Shown piece after piece: positions 1 through 6,504 of a stretch of DNA of 21,036 nt. Made by a program: the position numbers and the translations under genes. Below the pieces are notes generated by a model that was given only the letters and a program-made list of their open reading frames with translations, made no database searches and had not been told where the DNA came from. How positions within the stretch are numbered: the stretch's first letter is position 1; each line of letters starts with the position of its first letter. The stretch comes from an uncultured Clostridium sp. (GTDB lineage: Bacteria > Bacillota > Clostridia > Lachnospirales > Lachnospiraceae), in NCBI GenBank assembly GCA_900555045.1, contig USJW01000088.1:1-21036 (forward strand), read 5' to 3'.

Positions 1-14
1 ATGTTCTGTACAAT
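1..14 (+). promoter_or_regulatory. Possible -10 box and possible LexA half-site, cut by window edge
   Basis: TACAAT at 9-14 could be the -10 box of the two-gene polymerase operon; any -35 lies outside the window. The first six bases, ATGTTC, match the right half of the Firmicute LexA operator (roughly CGAAC-N4-GTTCG). This would suit an SOS-induced Y-family polymerase, but only half a site is visible, so this is an inference. Confidence 0.3.
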
Positions 15-53
15 AAATTTAAACAATCACACAGGAAAGGAGGATCAGCCCTT

Positions 54-329
54 ATGGAACAATCTGATCCCATTCTCAACATGCCGGTGGACGTGATCTC
101 CGCCTGCTGCGCGGACGGCAGCCTGCGCCCCCACCGGATCCGCCTGGAGCAGGAGCGGGAACTGGAGGTGTTCTCCGTCACACAGATCCTCTCGGACAAG
201 GAGATCCATCCCGCGGGGCAGCCCATGATCTCCTACATCTGCCGAATCGGTGACGAGGAGCGAAGCCGTCTGGCCGAGCTGCGCTACCACATTGCCCGCC
301 ACAGGTGGTACTTATACCGGCTGCTGTGA
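54..329 (+). CDS. Small conserved protein coupled to Y-family DNA polymerase
   Basis: This 91-residue protein has no signal peptide or membrane segment. It is preceded by AAGGAGG at 37-43, about 10 nt before the ATG. Its stop codon (TGA, 327-329) overlaps the likely GTG start of the polymerase at 326-328, giving a GTGA junction typical of translational coupling. It carries a Cys-Cys pair near residue 18 and a C-terminal segment rich in Arg, His, Tyr and Trp (ELRYHIARHRWYLYRLL). I recognise it only as the type of small unassigned protein that often precedes DinB/UmuC-like polymerases in Clostridia. No UmuD-like Ser/Lys protease motif is evident, so it should not be called UmuD. A role as a polymerase accessory protein is inferred from the coupling alone. 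Confidence 0.8.
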   Translation: MEQSDPILNMPVDVISACCADGSLRPHRIRLEQERELEVFSVTQILSDKEIHPAGQPMISYICRIGDEERSRLAELRYHIARHRWYLYRLL

Positions 330-1573
330 GCGCTGTCTATTTTCATGTGGACGTCAACAGCGCCTATCTGAGCTGGACCGCGGCCTACCGGACCCTGGTG
401 GACGGCTCCTCACTGGACCTCAGGGAGATCCCGTCCGTAATCGGCGGGGACGAGAACTCCCGGCACGGCATCGTGCTGGCCAAGAGTCTGCCCGCCGGAC
501 GGCTCGGCATCCGCACCGGCGAACCCCTGGCACTGGCCCGCAGGCGCGTCCCCAATCTCTTAGTTCTGCCCCCGGACTACGGACTCTACGCGGAGTGCAG
601 CCGCAGCCTCATGGATCTCTTGTCCCAGTACTCCCCGGAGGTCTTCCAGTACAGCATCGACGAGGCCTTCGCCGACATGAGCCAGACCACCAGGCTCTTC
701 GGCTCCCCGCTCACAGCGGCCGACACGATCCGCCGCCGGGTCCGGGAGGAGCTTGGGTTCACGGTCAACATCGGAATCTCATCCAACCGGCTTCTGGCAA
801 AAATGGCCTCGGATTTTCGAAAGCCCGACCGCTGCCACACGCTCTTCCCCGGGGAAATTCCCCGAAAGATGTGGCCGCTTCCCGTATCCGACCTGTTTTT
901 TGCCGGTCCGGCGGCCAAGCGGAAACTCAAAAACCTGGGAATCCACACGGTGGGCGATCTCGCCCGGGCGGACCGGGACCTGCTCGCGGCCCACCTAAAG
1001 CAGCAGGGGCGCGTGCTGTGGGAGTACGCCAACGGGTTGGACACCAGCCCGTACCTGATCCCCCTCGATCAGAATAAGGGCTTCGGCAACAGCATGACCA
1101 CGCCCGCGGACGTGACCAGCCCAGAGGATGCCAGGCGGTTTCTGCTCTTTCTCAGCGAGACGGTCAGCGCCAGGATCCGGGCCGATGAGGCAAAGATATC
1201 CTGCGTCAGCCTCTCCCTGGTGGACTGCGAGTTCCGCCACTGGTCCCGCCAGGAGACGCTGCCCGGCCCCACGGACTTGACGGAGCCCATCTATCTGGCC
1301 GCCTGCCGCCTGTTTGAGAAGGCATGGGGCGGCGCGCCTCTTCGAAAGCTGGGCGTCCACACCAGCCGTGTGGTGCGCGAGGATTACGCCCAGCTCTCCC
1401 TCTTCTCCCGGGAGCGGGACGAAAAGCTTGGGCGGCTGGAGGCGGCCCTGGACGAGATCCGCGCCTCCTACGGCTCCCAGGCCGTGACCCGGGGCTGTTT
1501 CTTAAAAGAGCGGCCCGCAAAGCCCCCCGGTCTCTCGATCGGAAGGCCCTGTCCGGGCCGCTCTTCCTCATGA
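326..1573 (+). CDS. Y-family (DinB/UmuC-like) translesion DNA polymerase
   Basis: This is a lesion-bypass DNA polymerase of 415 residues from the GTG at 326. That start is chosen because it overlaps the preceding stop and places the first catalytic block (HVDVNSAYLSW) near the N-terminus, as in the family; a GTG at 305 is also in frame. Visible motifs are metal ligand Asp9, probable steric-gate Tyr14, and the palm motif YSIDEAF with Asp112 and Glu113. A helix-hairpin-helix thumb follows (VSDLFFAGPAAKRKLKNLGI), then the little-finger domain. QLSLF at 356-360 is a near-consensus beta-clamp-binding motif, so the protein probably acts at the sliding clamp. After FL at 392-393, where relatives usually end, there is a 22-residue Pro/Arg-rich tail encoded by a GC-rich inverted repeat. 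Regulation by LexA is likely for the family but only half an operator is visible at the window edge. Confidence 0.93.
   Translation: MSAVYFHVDVNSAYLSWTAAYRTLVDGSSLDLREIPSVIGGDENSRHGIVLAKSLPAGRLGIRTGEPLALARRRVPNLLVLPPDYGLYAECSRSLMDLLSQYSPEVFQYSIDEAFADMSQTTRLFGSPLTAADTIRRRVREELGFTVNIGISSNRLLAKMASDFRKPDRCHTLFPGEIPRKMWPLPVSDLFFAGPAAKRKLKNLGIHTVGDLARADRDLLAAHLKQQGRVLWEYANGLDTSPYLIPLDQNKGFGNSMTTPADVTSPEDARRFLLFLSETVSARIRADEAKISCVSLSLVDCEFRHWSRQETLPGPTDLTEPIYLAACRLFEKAWGGAPLRKLGVHTSRVVREDYAQLSLFSRERDEKLGRLEAALDEIRASYGSQAVTRGCFLKERPAKPPGLSIGRPCPGRSSS
1506..1565 (+). terminator. Perfect 12-bp inverted repeat overlapping the end of the polymerase gene
   Basis: AAGAGCGGCCCG (1506-1517) and CGGGCCGCTCTT (1554-1565) are perfect complements around a 36-nt loop. 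The repeat lies inside the last 22 codons of the polymerase. No T-run follows, so it would be a weak intrinsic terminator at best; it may instead be mRNA-stabilising or a captured repeat. Confidence 0.35.
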
Positions 1574-1597
1574 CACTTTATTTCTATGAGATTTTTA

Positions 1598-1693
1598 TTA
1601 CATCCAGACCATGTAGCGGACACTGACAACCGCCAACGTTACACAACATATTGCCGCCAAAGCGGCGATCTCCTGAATATGACCACGCTTCAT
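1598..1693 (-). CDS. 31-residue single-span membrane peptide (unrecognised)
   Basis: This short reading frame runs from ATG at 1693 to TAA at 1600-1598. A near-perfect ribosome binding site (AAAAGGAGGT) sits about 7 nt upstream. The peptide starts MKRGHIQEI, continues into a hydrophobic stretch (AALAAICCVTLAVVSV) long enough for one membrane span, and ends in RYMVWM. Basic residues at the N-terminus favour an inside N-terminus. I do not recognise the family. It lies downstream of, and in the same orientation as, the YlmC/YmxH gene, separated by 113 nt that contain a TATGAT hexamer and a near-palindrome. It could be a small membrane-bound regulatory peptide or, less likely, a toxin-like hydrophobic peptide. 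The call rests on the ribosome binding site plus membrane-span composition. Confidence 0.6.
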   Translation of the reverse strand: MKRGHIQEIAALAAICCVTLAVVSVRYMVWM

Positions 1694-1734
1694 ATGACAG
1701 ACCTCCTTTTGATCTCTCTTCTGTTTGTGATCTT

Positions 1735-1776
1735 ATCATAACGCCGGTCCCGCTAAAGATTCCATAATGGAAATCT
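1735..1776 (-). promoter_or_regulatory. Candidate -10 box and operator-like palindrome before the 31-residue peptide
   Basis: On the minus strand a TATGAT hexamer (1735-1740) lies about 40 nt before the small ORF. At the position expected for a -35 box there is no TTGACA-like sequence; instead a near-palindrome, AGATTTCCAT-T-ATGGAATCT (about 1757-1776), occupies it. That arrangement fits a regulator-dependent promoter. The hairpin could also act as a weak terminator for the upstream gene, since no U-run follows. Confidence 0.35.
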
Positions 1777-1806
1777 CCCGCCGCATTAATATTGCATGAG
1801 CGGCGC

Positions 1807-2067
1807 TCAGCATTTCACCGACTCGGAGACATCTTTCGGCTTCACGTCCACCAATATAATATCATCCCCTACCTGGCATATATCGCAGAAGGGGATGATG
1901 TATTCCTTTTCACGTCCCAGAAAACCGCAGATACACCCCGGCCCCGGGACAATAATGGCTAACAGGCAGCCGGTCTGCATGTCAAAATCCACGTCCCCCA
2001 CAAAGCCGAGACGCTTGCAGTCCTTTACATTGATAACTTCCTTCTGCTTCAGCTCACTGATGCGCAT
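1807..2067 (-). CDS. YlmC/YmxH-family sporulation protein (PRC-barrel)
   Basis: This 86-residue protein starts MRISELKQKEVINVKDCKRLG and keeps the family pattern GxVGDVDFDxxTGxLLAIIVPG. That is a PRC-barrel-like small beta fold, followed by the REKEYIIPFxDICQVGDDIILVDV segment. Length is usual for the family. Members are associated with sporulation in Firmicutes and often lie next to sigma-E/sigma-G genes, but the molecular role is not settled. Here it is about 12 kb from sigG and on the opposite strand. It follows the DUF975 gene after a 72-nt gap. A TACAAT hexamer about 45 nt upstream (2095-2100) may be a -10 box, without a convincing -35; a sporulation-type promoter was sought but not convincingly found. 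The ribosome binding site (GAGGG) is weak. Confidence 0.87.
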   Translation of the reverse strand: MRISELKQKEVINVKDCKRLGFVGDVDFDMQTGCLLAIIVPGPGCICGFLGREKEYIIPFCDICQVGDDIILVDVKPKDVSESVKC

Positions 2068-2139
2068 AGGCCCACGCCCTCAAAAATACGTTCTTATTGT
2101 ACTATATGTGGGTGGGACACCGGAAAGAAGCGCAAACGT

Positions 2140-2958
2140 TTATTCGCCAAGCCGCGCCGCTTCCGGCCGCCAGGCTACGCCCTGCGCCTCCTTCTCCGCC
2201 TTCAGGTCCTCATAAAAGTGGAATATGGTGCACTGCATGTAGGGCATGATCCAGAGCATGCCGATCCCGAAGGAGAGCTGCCCGAGAATCGACCAGCCGA
2301 TGAAGCTGAGGCGGATGCACAGATACTTCCACCTGCGATTTTTGCTCAGGCGCAGGCTGGCCCGCATGCAGTCCATCACGCCAAGCTCCGGGCAGTCCAT
2401 CAGCACGTAGAGGGCCAGACCGAAAAACAGGCCGACAAAGAGCGCTCCAAAAATCGCCAGCAGGTAAGTCACAATGGTCGCAAACACGCCCACAAACGTC
2501 ATGTTCCCGTTCACCCGGAAGACGACGCTGCAAACCAGGTACGGAACCATGAACACGAACTCCAACAGGCCGGTTAAAATGCTGATTCCAAGTATGCGCC
2601 AGGGCGCCTTGCCCTTAAAGCCGTAGAAGACATCGCCCACGGACACGTTCTCCCCGCAGTACACCTTGTGAACCAGCTTCAGCAGTCCCCCCTCCAGCAG
2701 GCACTCTGCGACTACCACCAGAAGGAGCAGCGCCGCTATGGTGATGGAAAAAAATACTGCAAAGAACGGGACTCCCCCTCCGCCGTCTCCGGAGAACGCA
2801 CTCCTGAGCCCGATGATGGTAAAGACGAACACCAGAGCCATGAGCACCGAGGCGATTGCCATGATGAGCCCGGCGACCGCCCGTGCGCCTGCAACCGTCC
2901 CAAACCAACCCGAAAGAGAGATTCTGGCCTCTGTGCGGTATTCTGCTGCGCGCTTCAT
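2140..2958 (-). CDS. DUF975-family integral membrane protein
   Basis: This 272-residue protein has about six predicted membrane segments. The first is at roughly 25-50, the second at 65-90 and the rest between 120 and 250. The C-terminal pattern (SFIGWSILGQLSFGIGMLWIMPY, then FHFYEDLK) is typical of DUF975 proteins of Firmicutes, whose function is unknown. A GGAGGAGG ribosome binding site lies inside the last codons of the upstream gene, and the ATG follows that stop after 4 nt. The two are therefore almost certainly co-transcribed and probably translationally coupled. Together with its DUF4190 neighbour it looks like a small envelope module; no enzymatic motif is present. Confidence 0.85.
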   Translation of the reverse strand: MKRAAEYRTEARISLSGWFGTVAGARAVAGLIMAIASVLMALVFVFTIIGLRSAFSGDGGGGVPFFAVFFSITIAALLLLVVVAECLLEGGLLKLVHKVYCGENVSVGDVFYGFKGKAPWRILGISILTGLLEFVFMVPYLVCSVVFRVNGNMTFVGVFATIVTYLLAIFGALFVGLFFGLALYVLMDCPELGVMDCMRASLRLSKNRRWKYLCIRLSFIGWSILGQLSFGIGMLWIMPYMQCTIFHFYEDLKAEKEAQGVAWRPEAARLGE

Positions 2959-2962
2959 AGAC

Positions 2963-4432
2963 TCACCTCCTCCCCCAGTAATTGGGTTCCAGCATTCCGC
3001 TGGCGTTCATTACCAGGGCAAGGACGATGGAGACAATCGCCAGCACCAAACCGATGATGGAGAGCGTCAGCCCGGTCTTCGCCTGGCTGCACATGGGGCC
3101 CTCCTTCTTGGACAACAGCGCAAAAATGATGCCGAGTGCGCCGAACACAACGCCCGCATAGCCGCAGCAACAGCAAATTAAGGACAGGATGCCCATCACA
3201 AGGGACGCGGTTGCCATCCCGTTCTTCTCCGGCTCCTCCGCCGGGCGGTACTGCGTCTGGTACTGCGGGCCGCGGTTGTAGCCGCCGTACCCCGGGTTCG
3301 TGCCGCCAGCGGGCTGATACTGATTCTGGTTCTGATTCTGATTGTAGCCGGAATGGTTGTAGGGAGAATTCTGGTTGTTGGCTCCGGGCTGGCCGGGCTC
3401 ACCGCCCTGGCCGTAGGTTCCGGGTTGGCCGCTCTGGCCATAGGTTCCGGGCTGGGGCGGCTGGTTGTAGGCTCCCGGCTGACCGGGCTGAGTCGGCTGA
3501 TTGTAAGCTCCCGGCTGACCGGGCTGAGTCGGCTGATTGTAAGCTCCCGGCTGACCGTTCTGAGCGCCGGGGGTGTAGCCGCCGTACTGGCCCTGGTTGT
3601 AGGTTCCGGGGTGAGCGGGCTGACTGCCTTGGCCGTAGGTTCCAGGTTGGCCAGGTTGACCGCCCTGACCGTAGGTTCCGGGCTGGCCGGGTTGACCGGG
3701 CTGACCGTAGGTTCCGGGCTGGCCAGGTTGACCGCCCTGGCCGTAGGTTCCGGGCTGGCCGGGCTGAGAATTCTGCGGATTTTGGCCGTATGTGCCATAC
3801 TGGCCGCTCTGAGTGTTCTGGCCATATCCATATGCGCCAGGCTGCTGACCGCTCTGCGCATTCTGGCCATTTCCATATGCGCCGGGCTGCTGACCGCCTT
3901 GGCCACTCTGATTATTCTGTCCATATCCATACGCGCCGGGCTGCTGACCGCTCTGGCCACTCTGATTATTCTGCCCATATCCATACGCGCCAGCCTGCTG
4001 ACTTCCCTGGCCTCCCTGCGCATTCTGCCCATATCCATACGCGCCAGTCTGTTGACCGCCTTGGCCTCCCTGCGCATTCTGCCCATATCCATACGCGCCA
4101 GCCTGCTGCCCGCTCTGGCCCGCCTGCGCATTCTGGCCGTTCTGCCTCAGTTCCTCTGCACCGCCATCTGCGCCGTCCTTCGTCCCCTGGCCGTCCGCGC
4201 TCGGGCTCTCCTGGCTCCCGCCAGCGGCCTCCGCTCCGGCCTCCGGCTCGCCTGCGCCGTCATCTCCGCCGTCCGCCGTGTATGTCTCAATCACCGGCGG
4301 GATATCGGCCACCACCGGCGGGATTCCAGTTTCTTCCAGCGAAGTAGGCGTCGCCGGCGCGCTCTCGCTGTCCGGCCCGTCTGAGCCGGCAGTCCCCTGG
4401 ACACCGTTTAATTCGTCTTTCTCGTAGTCCAT
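2963..4432 (-). CDS. DUF4190-like membrane protein with long Q/G/Y/P-rich repeat domain
   Basis: The protein has 489 residues in three parts. Residues 1-95 are acidic and Ala/Gly/Glu-rich. Residues about 96-396 are a low-complexity repeat domain of Gln, Gly, Tyr, Pro and Asn, with three successive repeat types (18, 12 and 12 residues). Residues about 404-489 form a DUF4190-like membrane domain: two close spans (407-440) with four consecutive Cys at 420-423, and a third span at 453-475. Many Firmicute DUF4190/DUF308-type proteins have short Gln/Pro-rich N-termini; about 300 residues is unusually long. The repeat domain should be disordered and prion-like. Start ATG at 4432 has an AAAGGAG site. 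The long open frames on the other strand and frames arise from the repeat composition and are not genes. Function unknown; likely cytosolic tail plus membrane anchor. Confidence 0.88.
   Translation of the reverse strand: MDYEKDELNGVQGTAGSDGPDSESAPATPTSLEETGIPPVVADIPPVIETYTADGGDDGAGEPEAGAEAAGGSQESPSADGQGTKDGADGGAEELRQNGQNAQAGQSGQQAGAYGYGQNAQGGQGGQQTGAYGYGQNAQGGQGSQQAGAYGYGQNNQSGQSGQQPGAYGYGQNNQSGQGGQQPGAYGNGQNAQSGQQPGAYGYGQNTQSGQYGTYGQNPQNSQPGQPGTYGQGGQPGQPGTYGQPGQPGQPGTYGQGGQPGQPGTYGQGSQPAHPGTYNQGQYGGYTPGAQNGQPGAYNQPTQPGQPGAYNQPTQPGQPGAYNQPPQPGTYGQSGQPGTYGQGGEPGQPGANNQNSPYNHSGYNQNQNQNQYQPAGGTNPGYGGYNRGPQYQTQYRPAEEPEKNGMATASLVMGILSLICCCCGYAGVVFGALGIIFALLSKKEGPMCSQAKTGLTLSIIGLVLAIVSIVLALVMNASGMLEPNYWGRR
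3446..3553 (-). repeat. 36-bp coding repeat, three copies (QPGAYNQPTQPG)
   Basis: Residues 294-329 are three nearly identical 12-residue units; the third carries PP in place of PT. The first two DNA copies look identical on reading, which points to recent duplication. Confidence 0.85.
3590..3769 (-). repeat. 36-bp coding repeat, five copies (GQPGQPGTYGQG)
   Basis: Residues 222-281 of the same protein are five 12-residue units, the last one diverged (SQPAHPGTYNQG). This is a collagen-like Gly-Gln-Pro pattern with one Tyr per unit. Confidence 0.85.
3803..4108 (-). repeat. 54-bp coding repeat, about six copies (QQxGAYGYGQNxQxGQxG)
   Basis: Residues 109-210 of the DUF4190-like protein are four full 18-residue units followed by two shortened 15-residue ones. 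Each contains GAYGYGQN (GAYGNGQN once). The third residue varies between Ala, Thr and Pro. DNA copies are closely similar, which suggests expansion by slippage or unequal recombination. Confidence 0.85.
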
Positions 4433-4607
4433 CCGAATTTTCTCCTTTCACTTGCGGGAAACCGCTGTCCCCGCCTGTTATCGCTAAGCCGAATTGCATT
4501 CCATACCGTGCGGCCGTTCTCACACGCCCGCCCTCAGGGACGGCCACCCGCCGGATAAACCACGCGGGACTTGCCTTCCCACCAAGCTCGGAAAAACCTC
4601 ACTAAGT
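4433..4607 (-). other. Long structured 5' untranslated leader of the DUF4190-DUF975 operon
   Basis: The promoter at 4614-4642 places transcription start near 4607, leaving about 175 nt before the ATG at 4432. On the minus strand this leader can form several hairpins. One pairs GTGGCCGT with ACGGCC(G)CAC, with one bulge. Another, GCGGGGA/TTCCCGC, lies just before the ribosome binding site. I could not match it to a known riboswitch consensus and found no convincing short ORF. Confidence 0.4.
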
Positions 4608-4613
4608 GTTCCC

Positions 4614-4642
4614 AGTATATCATACATGGCAAAAAAATACAA
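4614..4642 (-). promoter_or_regulatory. Sigma-A promoter for the DUF4190-DUF975 operon
   Basis: On the minus strand TTGTAT (4642-4637) is followed after exactly 17 nt by TATACT (4619-4614). The -35 box lies in the T-run of the metQ terminator, so the new transcription unit begins where the previous one ends. Confidence 0.65.
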
Positions 4643-4668
4643 TCCGCCGGGCTTTCGCCTCCGGCGGA
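4631..4668 (-). terminator. Intrinsic terminator of metNIQ
   Basis: On the minus strand TCCGCCGG (4668-4661) and CCGGCGGA (4650-4643) form a perfect 8-bp GC-rich stem with a 10-nt loop. ATTGTA and then seven T's follow. It lies 23 nt past the metQ stop. Confidence 0.85.
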
Positions 4669-4690
4669 CTGCATGCAAATTATTCAAACA

Positions 4691-5611
4691 TTAGAACATG
4701 GGGACAACGGCTCCCTCGTAGGTGCTCTCAATATACGCTTTCACTTCCGGGCTGGTAAGCGCCTCGATCAGGGCCTTGATGGCGTCGCTGTTCTCCTCGC
4801 CCTCGCGGACAGCCACAACGTTGCCGTAGGTGGACGCTGCTAAGGAATCACTGCTCTCGGTGGCCAGCGCGTCGGAAACCTTTAAGCCCGCCTCGATGGC
4901 GTAGTTTCCGTTGATGACCGCGATGTCGCAGTCAGCCAGGGAACGGGGAAGCTGCGCTGCCTCCAGCTCCACGATATCCAGATCCTTGGGGTTCTCCACA
5001 ATCTCGTTGGGGGTGGCCTCCAGGCCTGCGCCCTCCTCCAGCTTGATGAGGCCCTGGGCCTCCAGCAGAAGCAGCGCTCTCGCCTCATTGGTCACATCGT
5101 TGGGAACCAGGACCGTGGCCTTGTCCGGCAGAGCGGACAGATCCGTGGTCTTTCCGGCGTAGATGCCGAAGGGCTCATAGTGGATGGTTCCGGCGCTCGC
5201 CAGATGGGTTCCGTTCTGCTCGTTGAAGGAATCCAGGTAGGGCTTGTGCTGGAAATAGTTGGCATCCAGGTCGCCGCCGTCCAGCGCCTGGTTGGGGATC
5301 ACGTAATCAGTGTACTCCTGAATCTGCAGGTCATAGCCCTTTGCCGCCATCAGGGGCTTGGCTGCCTCCAGAATCTCCGCGTGGGGTGCCGGGCTTGCGC
5401 CAACCACTACCGGCTTTAAATCAGCAGCCGGTGTCTCCGCAGCGGTGGTCTCCTCCGCCTTCGACTCCGCTGCCGCTGTGGTCTCGGCTGCGGTGGTCTC
5501 TGCCGCAGTCTGCGCCGCCGTGGTCTCCTTCGCGCCGCCTCCGCAGCCCGCCAGTGTGCCTGCCGCCAGTACCGCCGCCAACAGTGCGGCTCCAAGTGCT
5601 CTCTTCTTCAT
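4691..5611 (-). CDS. metQ: Methionine ABC transporter substrate-binding lipoprotein MetQ
   Basis: This 306-residue NlpA/MetQ-family protein binds methionine outside the membrane and delivers it to MetI. Residues 1-22 are a lipoprotein signal peptide (MKKRALGAALLAAVLAAGTL) and LAGC ends at Cys23, the lipidation site. Residues about 24-64 are a low-complexity Thr/Ala/Glu linker. The binding domain begins at PVVVGASPAPHAEIL and includes YTDYVIPNQALDGGDLDANYFQH, the classic NlpA signature. A strong GAGGAGG site precedes the ATG. It is the last gene of metN-metI-metQ, 226 nt after metI, and an intrinsic terminator follows. The intergenic gap holds a 33/34-bp tandem repeat but no convincing separate promoter. 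Ligand preference for L- or D-methionine cannot be told from the sequence. Confidence 0.95.
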   Translation of the reverse strand: MKKRALGAALLAAVLAAGTLAGCGGGAKETTAAQTAAETTAAETTAAAESKAEETTAAETPAADLKPVVVGASPAPHAEILEAAKPLMAAKGYDLQIQEYTDYVIPNQALDGGDLDANYFQHKPYLDSFNEQNGTHLASAGTIHYEPFGIYAGKTTDLSALPDKATVLVPNDVTNEARALLLLEAQGLIKLEEGAGLEATPNEIVENPKDLDIVELEAAQLPRSLADCDIAVINGNYAIEAGLKVSDALATESSDSLAASTYGNVVAVREGEENSDAIKALIEALTSPEVKAYIESTYEGAVVPMF

Positions 5612-5653
5612 AATTCGTTCCTCCTCGTTTTAAAATTTTGCCTGTGGAGCATG

Positions 5654-5737
5654 TCCGCCGGGGCTTTCTTTTCGCCCGCCGCGTATATCCGCCAGGGCTT
5701 TCTTTCGCCCGCCGCGTATATCCGCCGGGACTTTCAG
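5654..5737. repeat. Tandem 33/34-bp repeat between metI and metQ (2.5 copies)
   Basis: Units at 5654-5687 (34 bp) and 5688-5720 (33 bp) are nearly identical; a third, partial unit covers 5721-5737. Each begins TCCGCC and the full units end CCGCCGCGTATA. In the metNIQ transcript each unit can form a small GGGC/GCCC hairpin around a purine-rich loop. TCCGCCGG also forms an arm of the metQ terminator. The short reading frames across the repeat lack ribosome binding sites and look non-coding. Confidence 0.75.
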
Positions 5738-5779
5738 AAACCTCGCCCCGCGCGCTCTGCACAGACGCTTCTTATATAT

Positions 5780-5810
5780 AATCAGCCGGGCCAATGGCCT
5801 TCGGCGGATT
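5780..5810 (-). other. Imperfect hairpin just after metI
   Basis: On the minus strand AATC-C-GCCG-AA-GGCC pairs with GGCC-CGGC-T-GATT around an ATT loop. It lies 28 nt past the metI stop and is followed by TATATATAAG rather than a U-run. It is more likely a processing or mRNA-stability element, or a partial terminator that limits metQ expression, than a full terminator. Confidence 0.4.
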
Positions 5811-5837
5811 CTCGTTGAATGCAATGGACCGCACGCC

Positions 5838-6503
5838 CTAGCGCACGCGCTTGTCGCTCTTTCTGGACATCCGCATAAACACTTCCTGGATCAGCTGCAC
5901 GATGACCACTAGCAATATCACGGTGATAAACATCATATCCGTCTGGTAGCGGTGGTAGCCGTACCGGATCGCGATGTCGCCCAGTCCGCCCGCGCCCACG
6001 GCGCCCGCCATGGCCGAGTAGCCCAGGATCGTGGTGATGGAGATCGCCGCCCCCACAAGTAAGGAGGGCTTCGCCTCCGGCAGCAGCACCTTCCAGATGA
6101 TCTGCCAGGTGGAAGCTCCCATGGACTGGGCCGCCTCCACCACGCCGGCGTCCACCTCCTTTAAGGAGGACTCCACCATGCGCCCGATGTAGGGAGCCGC
6201 CGCGATGATGAGCGGAACCACTGCTGCGTTGGGCCCGATGATCTTTCCAACCACCAGCCGGGTGAAGGGGATCACCATGATCATCAGGATCAGGAACGGC
6301 ACGGAGCGCAGCAGGTTGATCACGAGCCCCAGCACCTTGTTGAACAGCGGAACCGGCCGGATCCCGTCCTTGTCCGTCACCATCAGTGCGATTCCCAGCG
6401 GAATGCCGATCAGATAGGAAATGACGGAGGACATGAACACCATGTAGATGGTCTGCCAGGTTCCTTCCTTTAACATATTGATTGTCGCCGCGCTAAACTG
6501 CAT
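5838..6503 (-). CDS. metI: Methionine ABC transporter permease MetI
   Basis: This is the membrane channel subunit of the methionine importer, 221 residues with about five membrane spans, the usual size for MetI. The cytoplasmic coupling loop is clear (EAAQSMGASTWQIIWKVLLPEA), where MetN docks, followed by the family segment ISITTILGYSAMAGAVGAGGLG. The start is placed at the ATG at 6503 because GGAGG lies 9 nt upstream and it begins 1 nt after the metN stop. An in-frame ATG at 6521 would overlap metN by 17 nt and has poorer spacing. The tight spacing indicates coupled translation with metN. Confidence 0.94.
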   Translation of the reverse strand: MQFSAATINMLKEGTWQTIYMVFMSSVISYLIGIPLGIALMVTDKDGIRPVPLFNKVLGLVINLLRSVPFLILMIMVIPFTRLVVGKIIGPNAAVVPLIIAAAPYIGRMVESSLKEVDAGVVEAAQSMGASTWQIIWKVLLPEAKPSLLVGAAISITTILGYSAMAGAVGAGGLGDIAIRYGYHRYQTDMMFITVILLVVIVQLIQEVFMRMSRKSDKRVR

Positions 6504-6504
6504 G

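Noticed and set aside
250..1077. 275-codon frame overlapping the small partner gene and the polymerase
   Set aside because: It is an Arg/Pro/Gly-rich out-of-frame shadow of the GC-rich polymerase gene with no ribosome binding site; the polymerase motifs lie in another frame.
3136..4384. Several long open frames (300-400 codons) on both strands across the Q/G/Y repeat region
   Set aside because: They follow from the periodic, stop-poor repeat DNA, lack good ribosome binding sites and give low-complexity Arg/Ser- or Leu/Val-rich repeats. The minus-strand frame with the DUF4190-like membrane domain is the real gene.
5654..5737. Possible CRISPR-like array of 33/34-bp repeats
   Set aside because: The units are directly adjacent with no spacers, there are only 2.5 copies and no cas genes are present.
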